Of a DNA stretch of 64,000 nt, positions 10,451 through 22,005 are shown one piece after another. The position numbers and the translations under genes are program-made. Source of the stretch: Zanthoxylum bungeanum (lineage: Eukaryota > Streptophyta > Magnoliopsida > Sapindales > Rutaceae); the NCBI GenBank assembly GCA_019454045.1, contig SKCR01007568.1, positions 1 through 64,000 on the forward strand, read 5' to 3'. How positions within the stretch are numbered: position 1 is the stretch's first letter; each line of letters opens with the position of its first letter. The notes under the pieces are model-generated. The model did not search any database, had not been told where the DNA came from, and saw nothing but the letters and a program-made list of their open reading frames with translations.

Positions 10451-13195
10451 TTGCCTCATTGCAAAGTTTGACTTTATCTCCTTGAGAATAGTCATTAACT
10501 ATCCAAGAGTTATGTATTGCAATTTTGTACTTCTAAGATCTAAGTATAGATTGATGAAGATCCTTCAATTTCTTTATCATACTTTAAGGATCTAATCCTT
10601 AGTTCTGATTAAGAAATTAAGGAGTCTACTACGACAAGCTTAATGGATTAAGCACTAAAGTTATCATTACATAAATCTTCCAAAGATTATGCTCTACTAT
10701 TTGCTTAACTCCGGGCTTTTAGGCTTAATATGTTATTTTATCAAATAAAGTAACTTATTAGTTTCCAGGACCATCCTGAAATTATTCCCAATTTGAAAAT
10801 TAAACCATTTAAATACATTTTCCCTAGGATAATGTTTTAAATGCTAATCTTTCAATTTTATCTTAATTTTAAAAGTCCAACTATTTAATCAACGATTTAG
10901 GTACTATTTATTATAATGATTACAATAGTCCAACTATTTAATCAACTATAATTTAATAGGTTAAAATCAATTATATTGATTACTATAATCCAATTATAAA
11001 ATCAACTATAAATAAATTGTTTGAATATAGTCCAACTATTTATTAAAACAACAATTTAAATATTAGTCCAACTAACATTTAATTTATTTGACGTATGATA
11101 TTTATTTTGAGTGAGTATGGCAAGTAATTAAACGAATATTACAAATTCAATTCTTGCCTCCCACTATTTTCCGGCGAGCCTCTAACCCTCTATCGAGTAC
11201 TCGGGAAACCGTGTTTCTAGTGGGCTAGGATCCCGTTAAATATCACACAATCTTGACTTTGGCCAACAAATTGTATGATAATTAACTAGGTATCTCTTTA
11301 AGGTCAAGTGGATCCAATCCAATTCCTAGATCCAATAAGGGGACATCCAAGTCTGAAACATATATCTCATAAATGCGAATACATCCAATGTATTACCTAA
11401 CCTTTTTCCTCTGAATCAATTAAGCCTTGGCTTTGGCACAACAAACTTAGTGATCCGAGTTAAGCACGACCCATTGACCATGGAAAGCTTTGTAATCAAT
11501 GTCGATGGACAAGAAGTGGTCTTGACATTGGCCAACAAACCACAACTTGGACAAGACACCAATATGGAACAAAGCATTCGTGATTCAAACACATCCTCGA
11601 CGGACAAAGGCCTTGACTTTGGCCAACAAGCCAATGCCAGTCTCGGATCTTGAGTAAGAATCACTCAATGGAAGGAAAGACGCTTAATATTTTGCGAGGG
11701 TTTTTCGAGTGCAAATTGGCAACCAATTTATTATCTTTGTTAAGGTCTCATCATCATACACCCTTAAACATGCATTCTAAACACATAATAAAGCGCGTAT
11801 AATAAATAATAATGATATGCGAATGGATACTTTACACATTGATCCTAGATCAAATCTCTCACTTTCTCTATCCCGCTAACACATGTATTTGCTTCTACCA
11901 GTTACACTACACTTCTAAAGAACCCTCATTTAAATTGAGGGGAATAGGTGAGAAGAGAATACAAAGAATAAGGAGGTGATAAGGCTGGACACGCAGGTCC
12001 AATTAATAAATCAAATTTATTACAACAATTTCTAAAATTGCCCCACCCATCTAATATCCATCTGATATACATTATTCATGCATCGTAACCATGTATTCAT
12101 ACAAGCGTGTTATCAATCAATCTAATCAAATTAATTAATCTGATAATTATTGATCATTCAATGTTCAAACAACGATTTGATTTTGCTCGAGTCAAACTCG
12201 TTTTGCGAATAAGTACTAAAAGTACGAATTCTCGAATTAAATTAAACTACATAATTAAATCCAATTCAATATGCATTTAATTCTAATTCGCTTTTTAATT
12301 CCAAATTAAATATTACACTTTATTAATAAACCTTTTACGATTTAAATTCCAAATTTAATCGTTACGGGTCTCAAAACCCGATTAACGTCCAACGTTAATT
12401 TAATTAAAGTCCAATGGGCTTTTAATTAATTTCTTAAGGCGTGGACTTTTGGTCGACTCGGGTCGAACCCAATAACCAAAGTCCAATCCGGGAGTTACCC
12501 CATAAGCCCAGAAATCAATTTAGGCCCATTAGGCCCAATTAAACTTTAAAGGTCCATTAGTCGCATTTGGGCTTTATGGAAGCGGTTTTGGGCCCAATTG
12601 GATCCAACCAATTTTGCCTAAACCTAACTTGGTACAACCAAGCACAATAAGCCCAATAACAACATTCAAAGTCCAATTTCCAAAATTAGGCCCAATTTAA
12701 TTAAATTTCAAAATCCAATTTCACATTTTATTAAACTAAAGTGTATAGCATTATTAATTACCCAAATCAATAAATCCAAAACACCAAATTTGTACAATTA
12801 ATCATGCTTATCAATATTAAATCATGTACAACATAATTTAACAAAAATCAAACCCAATCATGCTTTATATATGTCTCGGCCAAGGGGAAATTTATATCCA
12901 ATTTCAAATCCAATCCAATTGAATCAAATTAAACATTAAATCAACATCCCCAACATGATTCTAACTCATCCAATAAATCAAAAAATCAAAATCCAAGACA
13001 TTAAAATATGGCATCATTCTCGGCCAAGCTAAGATTTTGGGGAAAAAATGATCCAATCACAATTTCATGAAATTGATCCAATCAAACTTCAATTAAAACA
13101 CATTTAAGCATACTAATTCATCCAATTTCATTATACATGCTCAAAATCAATTTTACCCAATTTTAAAACCTAAGTCATATTTCGTGCTCAACCTT
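10451..13195 (-). other. long non-coding leader of copia D
   Basis: About 2.7 kb between primer site and gag with no supportable gene. It holds an AT-rich imperfect repeat field (10860-11080, words like gtccaactatttaatcaac) and three copies of a 19-base word, cttgactttggccaacaaa (about 11248, 11515, 11608), kept in copies E and F. A block full of gcccaatt words lies at 12400-12700. Confidence 0.7.
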
Positions 13196-13209
13196 GCTCA
13201 TGATATCAT
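13196..13209 (-). other. primer-binding site of copia D (degraded)
   Basis: Plus-strand tgctcatgatatca corresponds to the iMet site (tggtatcagagc in copy F, opposite strand) with several changes, adjacent to the 5' LTR. It is placed by position and by copies E and F. Confidence 0.6.
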
Positions 13210-15273
13210 TGTTTGCTAGTTTTGGCTAAGGTCCCAAGATCATAAACAAACATGAAACATGTGTGAATACAAATCAACGAAATTGCGGAATACTTACATC
13301 GATCGGTTGAGCGACGCGAAGACAAACAAAACTAAAATTCTGCCTCACGGACTGCTCGGCAGTGACTGTCACAGCTCACTGGTTTTTGGCTCGGTTTTGG
13401 TCCTTTGGCAAGCTCTAAGCTTCGTTGAACGATTCCTGGCTCATGGGTGGACTTCCCTTTCACCTTCGCATGTCTCTCAGAGTGCTAGCTCTCAAGAAAT
13501 TTGCCAAAAATTTCATCATTATTGCTTCCCTTTGCTCGGTTTTTACTTAGAAAACATAACAAGAAAATGGCAGTGAATGCCGAGTGAGAGATAAGAGTTT
13601 TGGCTCCAAAAAATGAAAAGAGAGAGAGATCGATTTGTGTTAGGTTGGTGGAAAAATAATTTGTGTATCTAATACACAATTGATTTTCAAAAAATCAATT
13701 AATTCCTTTACCAAAAATCAAGCCATTAATGCTTGCCATCAACTCACATCAATCAATCAATCCATCAATCAATCAAATCAAGTGACAAGTTGTCACATCA
13801 CTCAAAGTGACTAATGATTTGACGGTTGATGCGACTAGCGATTTGACGCTTGATTTGACTTGCGTGCCGCACTCGAATTTGAAATGCGAATGCGCTCGTA
13901 AACAATCCCGGGCTCGAGTTCGCTAATTCTAAATTAACGAATTTTCTATTGCGACGCAATTAAATGATTACGACTAGTGAAATCACTATTCACGTCGCTA
14001 ACGAATTAATTCTAAATTAATTCGTTCGCCCGAATTAAAATCTAATTTTAATTCCGGGTCGAAATCCAATTTCGTATAATATATCAAATATATTATTTAA
14101 TCGATTAATTCCAAATTAATCGTGATCTCTCTTTAATTGATATTTTATCCAATATAAAATATCTCCGCTATTAATCCCAGATTAATTTTCTCAATCTTCT
14201 AATTAATCCCAGATTAATTTAGAGTGCGAGTCATACGTCATCGGTGAATCTTTGGGAAGCGACCCATGAGATCCCTAGATATGTTGGCAGTAAATTCGGT
14301 TGTCGGACTATCCGAACACGTAAGTACCTAGTACTACGTTTATACCGATTTACAAGACAAGGTTGGCTTCTAGCAAAGCGCCATGCCTACCCAATTCTCC
14401 AGAAATATCCTTACAGGAATAAAAGATCTATATCAGGCGTAGTATACGTAGTATTGTGTATGGCGATCCAGTATCAGATGATCACGTGCTAGGCCTGGGG
14501 CTGGAATTGTGTCTGCCCCGTACGAAGCATATGTCGGATGTCTGGTAACTAGTCTCTATAATCGGATAAACCTGACCTTGTCATTTTATCCCGATGACTG
14601 CAGTACTTAAGAGTACTAGTACAGTATCCTACGCGACCATCATCTCCATATGACTGGAGTGACACTTCCGTCTTGACATCACATCCAACACACTACGATT
14701 CTCAATATACCCAACATAGGCGTACACATAACCTGTTAAAGCCCTGGACGACCGCAACCAAAGTATATTGATTGTCGCAAGTATTAGCGGTGCAAGTTTC
14801 AGGTTAAGACCAAATACACCTAACCTGATTTCGGACTTCCATAGACACATGGTCATACTACTAATGGAATTCTGTGGGGGTCTATCCAGAACGAAGCTTT
14901 TTCCCGTACTATCGGTAAAACACAACCTCCTATTACACTTGCATGAGTATCCTGTACCCAAATATATGAGAACTATGCCGTTTGTTCCCTCACAACGCGC
15001 ACAAGTGTAATACTAGTCTTTTACGTATTTATCGATGTCCAATCTCGATAATACTCTGACTAGGGATATTTAATAATTAATCCTTCGTGGACTGATACTG
15101 TCTCATATCATTCTCAATCCAGGAACTAATCATAGAGACCTCCTATCATTTATACATCTAGGTGATCTAATCACAAATGACAAGAGAGCAATCTCTTTTG
15201 TCACATAGTTAATTTGTACAACAACACCATGATCTGTACAAATAGTGATGCTATGGGTCATAATTGTCCAACA
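13210..15273 (-). repeat. 5' LTR of copia D
   Basis: It begins tgtttgctagttttggc and ends taattgtccaaca. It is collinear with 5282-7350, with scattered substitutions. Its inverted-repeat row lies at about 13925-14220, with a perfect 12-bp pair at 14008-14034. Confidence 0.9.
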
Positions 15274-15768
15274 TCCTCCAATTAAACTATAACACTGAAT
15301 ATTACAATCTTTTCAATTATAGCTCATATCCGTATGTTACCATGCATGTTGATAATACTTGCCAACTGAGCATATGAAGATCCATTTAAGTCAATTTTAT
15401 GGAGATTTCACAAATTAAATAATTCAAAAGGAAAAAAAAAAATTAACTTGTTTTGAAATAGGTTTGAGATATGTCTCAGGAGTGGAAACTCCTTACACAG
15501 CTATCTCTCACCAATTTCATCTTTTTAGCCAAAATAAAAATAAAAAAAAAGCGCAAAATATTTTTGTAATTTTTTCAATTTTTCAAATTTTTTTGTATTT
15601 TTCGAAAAATTTTGGACTAAAAATAAAAAAAAACACACAACTAAAAATAAGATACTGATCAACTAATTCCCTCCCCAAACCTAAATGAGACATTATCCCC
15701 AATGTCTTCAACAGTAGAAGACGAGTTTAGAAGATAGTACCTGGTTAATTGAAATTCTACACGAAAAG
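15274..15768 (-). mobile_element. Athila post-pol non-coding region (right part)
   Basis: It starts with the right TSD of copia D (15274-15278) and resumes Athila internal sequence. It contains a run of A and T tracts (15428-15640). No gene is seen. It lies downstream of the LOG remnant in the transcriptional sense. Confidence 0.6.
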
Positions 15769-16370
15769 TTAAAGGTTAAGATCCAGATTAATCCAACGCC
15801 TCTTACCACGATCGTCCTCGGACCAATTTATCATTGAAATGATAGGGTCAATTTGTGGTTCATAGGCTAATATTTGGTCAATTAGATACAGAGTAGTTCT
15901 GGCAGTGAAGAGGAGTTCTTTTAAAGGTTTTGACACGAACCCATTTCTCCGGGCATCATCAAGAAACACACAAAGAAAATCATAAAATCCTTCAAAATTG
16001 TACAGTCCAAGTGGTTTCTGGTGTATGATCAGGTTCGCCTAAGATAAAAGCATCAGCACGGTTAATCATTTCTACCAGTCGTTCAGACATACCTGGCACG
16101 ATCAGTTCCTCTCCGATTGATGGTCCAATAATATTTGCTTCTGCCAAGGGTTTTGGGATGATTCCCAAAATGTGACTGCCTCCCTCATGTACAGCTTTTG
16201 AAACTATCCCCATAAGTCCAAGATTGCCTCCGCCATATACTAAGTGCATATTCCTTGCAGCTAAGACTCGACCCAATTCCTATGCTGCTTCTACGTATTG
16301 TGGCTTAACACCAACACTAGTATCGCAAAACACACAGATGTTTTCAACTCGTCTTCTTGAAGTGGCTTCC
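15769..16370 (-). pseudogene. captured LOG-type cytokinin phosphoribohydrolase, intronless pseudogene
   Basis: LOG enzymes release free cytokinin bases from cytokinin riboside monophosphates. On the minus strand the N-terminal ENICVFCDTSVGVKPQY block (about 16345-16290) is followed by a stop (16280-16282), then LGRVLAARNMHLVYGGG, NLGLMGIVSKAVHEGGSHIL and the IGEEL, SERLVEMI and DAFIL segments. The catalytic PGGxGTxxE stretch is missing: a deletion near 16037-16041 joins DAFIL to the HQKPLGL region and shifts the frame. The C-terminal part (FYDFLCVFLDDARRNGFVS...) ends in a stop at 15769. Coding blocks that host LOG genes normally split among several exons are continuous, suggesting an mRNA-derived copy. 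It is in the same sense as the Athila element, in the post-pol slot. Confidence 0.85.
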
Positions 16371-16622
16371 AAGTTTTACTCTGGATGTCTTCAAAAGTGC
16401 AATGATGAGTTGAATTTATAACACCTGAAAAGGGTGAGTAAACTAATAGCACTAGTACCTGCCAAATGACAATTATTAGTTAACAGTAAAATAAATCGTG
16501 ATAGTCAAAAAGGTCTGGATCCTGTTGGAGAAAATAAAAGAAAACAACAAAACAAATCACAATTATTAGGAAAAGACAAAGAGATATAATATGTATAAGA
16601 AATGTAGCGGCTTGATTGACGT
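16371..16622 (-). other. spacer with splice-acceptor-like tract
   Basis: On the minus strand a T/C-rich run followed by caacag/g lies at 16522-16556, and a second ttggcag is near 16460. Both resemble plant 3' splice sites upstream of the LOG remnant. No coding region is seen. Whether a subgenomic spliced message used them cannot be judged from sequence. Confidence 0.35.
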
Positions 16623-17171
16623 CTATGCGTCAGGTATAAGCTTCCCATCCAATTTTCTTATAAATTGGCAAACATGGTTTTTTTGAGTCAAATTCTCGAG
16701 ACTTAACTGTTGTCTTTCTTTTTGGAATTGTGTATGTAATTTACGAATGGCTATATGAACATATCCACTGGGATGCGTCTCAAGAGTTGAAGATATATCA
16801 TCTACAGACTCCTTACTCAAGCCATCCCTAATTAATTTAATTTTTTCTTCGCGATTATCATACACCATTCCTAAAGAACGACAACGAGTATTGCAATTCC
16901 AGCGTGCACATTTGTAACAAACACCCATTTGCTTAGCTCTACGTTTCTTTGCATAGGTGCTTCTTCCAAAACCAGGCAGATGTAAAATAAAAGATTCAGA
17001 AGACTCATCTGCCAATTGGACCCGTGCTTCAATAATACAACGAATGTCAGTTGGAATACCTATGATCATCAGTAGTCTCATCCGTTCCAAGCGAGCTTTG
17101 TAGACTTTCATCCGAGATTTTTGAGGGAGAGAAGGAAATTTCTTGTGAAGATTTTCGAAAGCTTCTTCCAT
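16623..17171 (-). CDS. unrecognised 182-residue Cys-containing protein in Athila post-pol slot
   Basis: An uninterrupted frame from ATG to TAG between the integrase tail and the LOG remnant, where Athila elements often carry an envelope-like ORF. The product is basic. It begins MEEAFENLHKKFPSLP and has a charged KARLERMRLL stretch, then GIPTDIRCIIEARVQLADES. A Cys cluster CYKCARWNCNTRC (C-x2-C-x4-C-x3-C, residues about 84-96) is followed by a REEKIKLIRDGLSKESVDDI helix-like stretch. The tail has THPSGYVHIAIRKLH. No signal peptide or membrane segment is apparent, so it does not look like a fusion envelope protein. I do not recognise the family. Its integrity contrasts with the broken gag and pol. 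It could be a captured host exon set, like LOG beside it, or an element-specific accessory protein. Confidence 0.55.
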   Translation of the reverse strand: MEEAFENLHKKFPSLPQKSRMKVYKARLERMRLLMIIGIPTDIRCIIEARVQLADESSESFILHLPGFGRSTYAKKRRAKQMGVCYKCARWNCNTRCRSLGMVYDNREEKIKLIRDGLSKESVDDISSTLETHPSGYVHIAIRKLHTQFQKERQQLSLENLTQKNHVCQFIRKLDGKLIPDA

Positions 17172-17345
17172 CGTGAAATGACTTTACCTGCAAAAATAAA
17201 ACACAAAAAAATAAAACACACTAGATCATAATATATAACCAAATTGCATGGGTTACCTCCTTACGAGAGCTAAGTTTAACGTCGTCAGCTAGACGGGACT
17301 TCTCAAACAGTAGGCTGGCTCTGAAAGTGTGACACTTTTTTTTTG

Positions 17346-17660
17346 TTACTCAAATGATTCTCCCCAGTAGTGCTTGACACGTTTGTTTTTAACCTTGAAT
17401 GTATTGTTGGAGTCGGGATCATGTATCTCAATGGCTCTATCTGGTAAAATTTTGGTGATCACAAATGGACCTGACCACCGTGATATTGGCTTCTATGGGA
17501 AGAATTTCATCCTTGATTTGTTTAACAGTACCTTCTGCCCTGGTTCCAGTTGTATACGCACTAACTTCTCATCATGTCTCTTCTTGGCCTTTTCTTTATA
17601 CAATTTGGCATTCTCAAAATGTTGTATGTGAAATTCCTCCAATTCGTTGAGCTGGTGGAA
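17346..17660 (-). pseudogene. Athila integrase C-terminal remnant
   Basis: On the minus strand the segment reads AKLYKEKAKKRHDEKLVRI, then EPGQKVLL, SRMKFFP, a stop, RWSGPFVITKILPDRAIEI and NKRVKHYWGESFE, ending at a TAA (17346-17348). This is the small C-terminal domain with the W-x-GPF motif that follows the catalytic core in gypsy integrases. The HHCC finger and DDE core are absent: the sequence upstream is protease tail, so a large internal deletion removed RT, RNase H and most of integrase. Confidence 0.75.
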
Positions 17661-18260
17661 CAGTTTCTCTTCTGTTGCTTATAGTGTAAGAATCGGCGTC
17701 TTTAATGCACAAGACGCTTTATCTTCAGGCTCCATAGACAGTTGACATTGTTTAAGTTTGTCAGTAGAACTTTTCCTTTCATCAGAATTCTAGATGGTAC
17801 TATATATTACATCAAGTCTGGAACATTCCTCATTTTTTCATCATCTGGGAAATTCATGGCCTTGAAAACATTGAATGTTACTTCTTGGTCATGTACCCTC
17901 ATGGTTAATTCTCCTTTTATACATCAATAATGGTTCAACCTGTAGCCAAGAACGGTCTCCCAATGATGATTGGCATGTCTTCATCTTCCTCCATATCGAG
18001 GACAATAAAATCTGCTGGGAAAATGAATTTGTCAAATTTTACCAGCACGTCTTCAATTACACCTCTCGAAAATACTAGTGTTCTATCAGCAAGTTGCAGA
18101 GAGACTGAAGTGGGCATTCTTTCCCCAATCTGTAGTTTCCTGAAAATAGAAAAATGCATCAAGTTAACACTAGCACCTAAATCACATAAAGCCATACCAA
18201 AGTTATGTTCTCATATGATGCAAGGAATGGTGAAACTGCCAGGATCTTTCAACTTTTGGG
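17661..18260 (-). pseudogene. Athila aspartic protease remnant
   Basis: Retropepsin-like domain that would cleave the Gag-Pol precursor. An 86-codon open stretch (17935-18195) begins MALCDLGASVNLMHFSIFRK, with the clade-typical D-L-G-A-S active site, and ends DMPIIIGRPFLATG. A preceding PGSFTIPCII block is separated by a stop near 18212. Downstream, MRVHDQEVTFNVFKAMNFP continues to about 17830 with a stop. The domain then runs into sequence next to the integrase tail, marking the internal deletion. Confidence 0.8.
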
Positions 18261-18599
18261 GAAGCGTCCTCTGAATAATGGCGCTGTATTCTTCTGTCAA
18301 TGCTACTGTCTCATAATCTCCCAATCTCTATTTTCGTGAAAGAATGTATTTCAGGAATTTTACATAGCTGGCCATTTATTCCAAGGCTTCTACAAATGTA
18401 ATGTTGATGTGAAACTTTTTTAACACCTCTAGGAAACGAGCAAACTGCTTGTCCAGTTTTTTTTCTTGAAGACACTGAGGAAAAAGTGGAGGTGGAGTGA
18501 TCTGTTCTTTTTCCTTTGCTTATTTTTCCTCCATCTGTTTACTTTGTTTGTTTTGGAACTTCCTCAGCAGTTGTTTTGGCTCCAACATTTTTGTTGATT

Positions 18600-19910
18600 T
18601 CCGTACCGCTTTTTAACATGATGGCATGACACTGCTCATTCCCTATGTTCCTTGGATTTGGTTCTGTGTTGCTGGGAAGATTTCATGGCGGTCTGTAACT
18701 ATGAGCATTGGCCAGTTGTCCTATTTGATTCTCCAGTGCTTTGATAGAAGCAGATTGGCTCTCAAACATAGTATCATACTTTTTTAACTGAGCCAACACT
18801 TCTGTTATTCCTGGTTCATTTGCTTGCTCATGGCCTTTGTTCTGATGCTGGAATCCAGGTGGTGGATAGTTTTGCCCTGAATTGTTGCTCCATGAAAAAT
18901 TCGGATGATTCCTCCACCCTGGGTTGTAGGTGTTGGAATATGGATTGTTCCTCTGTCTGTTGAAATTGTTGACATAATTCACCGTCTCTTCAAGTTGGTT
19001 TGGTTCTGGTGCTCCTCCATATGGTGAACTTGTGGATCCAGTGGTAAAAGTCTCCATAAATTTGCATATCTAATCCAGTTTGGCGTTGACTGCTGTATTG
19101 GCTCCACTTTCATAAATTCCTGCAATTCTTTAAATCATGCTCCTTTCTGTTGGCCACAAGGAATTGTTGTTGGCCATTTCTTCGATTAGGTCCCAGGCTT
19201 GATCTTATCATTTTTCCATCAAAGCTCCTCCAGCAGTAGCATCAATTGTGGTTCTCATCAGTCCAGAAAGTCCATTATAGAAAGTTTGGACTTGAAGCCA
19301 TTTTGCATTCTCATGGTGAGGACATTTCCGGAGCAAATCTTTGTACCTTTCCCCAGCTTCGTAGAGAGTTTCCGAGTCTTATTGTACAATGGATGTGATG
19401 TCATTCCTCAGCTTTCCAGTTCTGGCTGGTGGAAAGTACTTTGCAAGAAATTTGGTGGCTAAAGTGTTCCAAGTTGTGATGGAACCTGCTGGTAGTGAAT
19501 ATAGCCAAGCTTTAGCTCTATTATTCAAGGAGTATGAAAAAATACGCAGTCTCATTGCTTCTTCAGCTTCTCGGTTGTAATTGAAAGTGCCGCAAACTTC
19601 CAGAAAGTTGCTGATGTGGGTATTAGGATCATCAGTTGCTTTTCCCGTAAACTGCACTGACTGCTGAATCATCAGAATGCATGTTTTGATGTCACACGCA
19701 TTTACTGGTAAAGGACGAAGTACAATACAGGATATGAAACTGTCTACCACCGGAATGGTTCTGTCTCGAATGTGTATTGGTGGTGCAACTTCCAAAGTTT
19801 CAGGTTCCATGTTGACTAAAGCTTCTTGGCCTTCACGCATTTTCCTTCTCAACTGTCTGATGGTTCTTTCAATTTATGGGTCAAGCGGTCGGAGTTCAAA
19901 GCTTCTGGTT
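18600..19910 (-). pseudogene. Athila gag, copy I (attached to protease)
   Basis: Capsid-type retrotransposon gag. The N-terminal half (19852-19379) has THISNFLEVCGTFNYNREA, RAKAWLYSLPAGSITTWNT and AKYFPPARTGKLRNDITS, then a stop. The C-terminal part (19057-18683) carries the Pro/Asn-rich NPGWRNHPNFSW region and the KALENQIGQLANA coiled-coil-like tail. A further block, NEQCHAIMLKSG, lies near 18620-18640. Stops in between prevent a full product. It is clearly more diverged from copies II and III than they are from each other in the central gag. Confidence 0.85.
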
Positions 19911-20031
19911 TGTCTCATGTAGTTTTCTGAGAACCTGAAATACAAGAAAACAAATACAATAAGTAAAAAGAAATTAGATACAAGTAAAGGTATCTAACCT
20001 CAAAACTAATAGTGAAAGATAAATAAGTCAC

Positions 20032-20379
20032 TGGCAACGGCGCCAAAAACTTGACCGGTGCTTTCACACGCGTATAACGCAAGTGCACGAATCGTTCAAG
20101 TAGTATAAAAAGTATCGATCCCACGATGACTTAATACTTAATCTATTAATTTTATGTGGTCAAATGATTACTAGAATCTAACAGGTTGTTTGATTGATTG
20201 AAATGGTGATGATACTAAATTTAAAAACAAGTAAATAAAATTTCATGAAAGGAGGTTTAAGAAAATACAATATTAAGAAACTATCTATGGTTGTGAATCT
20301 TTCCAATATCTTTTAAAAGATGAAGTGGTTATTCCATGTTTGTGTAATATATCGGCTTACTAACCTAGAACATGAAATT
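20032..20379 (-). repeat. primer site plus 328-bp LTR end, tandem unit 1
   Basis: The minus-strand primer site is tggcgccgttgcc (20032-20044), complementary to the tRNA-Asp 3' end as in Athila. A 7-nt gap separates it from the LTR end (plus-strand tgaccggtgc from 20052). LTR sequence stops at about 20379 and joins gag. Confidence 0.8.
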
Positions 20380-21535
20380 ATGCGAGCCAGCACTTCTGCT
20401 ATTCCTGGTTCATTTGCCTGCTCCTGGCTTTGTTTTGTTGCTGGAATCCAGGTGGTGGATAGTTCTGCTGTTGGAATCCAGGTGGTGGATTGTTCTTTTG
20501 CCATGAATTGTTGCTTCATGAAAAATTTGGATGATTCCTCCACCCTGGGTTGTAGGTGTTGGAATCTGGATTGTTCCCCTGTCTGTTGAAATTGTTGACA
20601 TAATTCATCGTCTCTTCAAGTTGGTTTGGTTCTGGTGCTCCTTCATATGGTGAACTTGTGGATCCAGTGGTGAGAGTCTCCATAAATTTACATATCTGAT
20701 CCAGCTTGGCGTTGACTGCTGTATTGGCTCCACTTTCATAAATTCCTGCAAATCTTTGGATCATGCTCATTTCTATTGGCCACAAGAAATTATTGTTGGC
20801 CATTTCTTCGATTAGGTCACAGGCTTGATCTTCTATTTTTTCCATAAAAGCTCCTTCTGCAGCAGCATCGATTGTGGTTCTAATCAGTCCAGAAAGTACA
20901 TTATAGAAAGTTTGGACTTGAAGCCATTTTGGAATCTCATGGTGAGGACATTTCTGGAGAAAATCTTTGTACCTTTCCCAAGCTTCGTAGAGAGTTTCCG
21001 AGTCTTGTTGTATAAAGGATGTGATGTCATTCCTCTGCTTTCCAGTTCTGGCTGGTGGAAAGTACTTTGCAAGAAATTTGGTGGCTAAAGTGTTCCAAGT
21101 TGTGATGGAACCTGCTGGTAGTGAATGTAGCCAAGCTTTAACTCTGTCTTTCAAGGAGTATGGAAAAACACGCAGTCTCATTACTTCTTCAGCTTCTCGG
21201 TTATAATTGAAAGAGCCACAAACTTCCAGAAAGTTGCTGATGTGGGTATTAGGATCTTCAGTTGCTTTTCCCCCAAACTGCACTGACTACTGAATCATCT
21301 GAATGCATGTTTTGATGTCACACGCATTTACTGGTAAGGACGAAGTACAATACAGGATATGAAACTGTCTACCACCGGAATGGTTCTGTCTCGAATGTGT
21401 ATTGGTAGTGCAACTTCCAAAGTTTCAGGTTCCATGTTGACTAAAGCTTCTTGGCCTTCACGCATTTTCCTTCTCAACTGTCTGATGGTTCTTTCAATTT
21501 ATGGGTCAAGCGGTCGGAGTTCAAAGCTTCTGGTT
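20380..21535 (-). pseudogene. Athila gag, copy II (tandem)
   Basis: The longest open gag stretch of the window: 255 codons (20516-21283), from MQFGGKATEDPNTHISNFLE through SLPAGSITTWNTLATKFLAK, SETLYEAWERYKDFLQKC and EIPKWLQVQTFYNVLSGLI to NPGWRNHPNFS. A stop then precedes a shortened Pro-rich tail in which GIQVVD-like repeats show in another frame (20420-20500). The N-terminal part (21290-21535) is frameshifted. There is no protease or pol downstream because the unit ends at LTR sequence of unit 1. Confidence 0.85.
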
Positions 21536-21657
21536 TGTCTCATGTAGTTTTCTGAGAACCTGAAATACAAGAAAACAAATACAATAAGTAAAAAGAAATT
21601 AGATACAAGTAAAGGTATCTAACCTCAAAACTAATAGTGAAAGATAAATAAGTCACT

Positions 21658-22005
21658 GGCAACGGCGCCAAAAACTTGACCGGTGCTTTCACACGCGTAT
21701 AACGCAAGAGCACGTATCGTTCAAGTAGTATAAAAAGTATCGATCCCACGATGACTTAATACTTAATCTATTAATTTTATGAGGTCAAATGATTACTAGA
21801 ATCTAACAGGTTGTTTGATTGATTTGAAATGGTGATGATACTAAATTTAAAAACAAGTAAATAAAATTTCATGAAAGGAGGTTTAAGAAAATACAATATT
21901 AAGAAACTATCTATGGTTGTGAATCTTTCCAATATCTTTTAAAAGATGAAGTGGTTATTCCATGTTTGTGTAATATATCGGCTTACTAACCTAGAACATG
22001 AAATT
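21658..22005 (-). repeat. primer site plus LTR end, tandem unit 2
   Basis: Primer site at 21658-21670, LTR end from 21677. It is nearly identical to 20032-20379 (offset 1,625-1,626), joining gag of unit 3 at about 22005. Confidence 0.8.

Larger units (their letters stand above)
5282..15273 (-). mobile_element. complete Ty1/copia element D (minus, 9,992 bp)
   Basis: Two LTRs (2,069 and 2,064 bp), a polypurine tract, decayed RNase H-RT-integrase-protease-gag in that plus-strand order, a very long leader, and an initiator-Met-type primer site degraded at its core. Gag-PR-IN-RT-RH order on the coding strand is diagnostic of Ty1/copia. A perfect TCCTC duplication flanks it. The body has no long open frame and the RT catalytic motif is gone, so it is dead. 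It lies within the Athila post-pol region. Confidence 0.92.

Noticed and set aside
15769..16370. LOG sequence as a working host gene
   Set aside because: It lacks the catalytic PGGxGTxxE stretch, has an internal stop and frameshift, and is enclosed by retrotransposon sequence on both sides.
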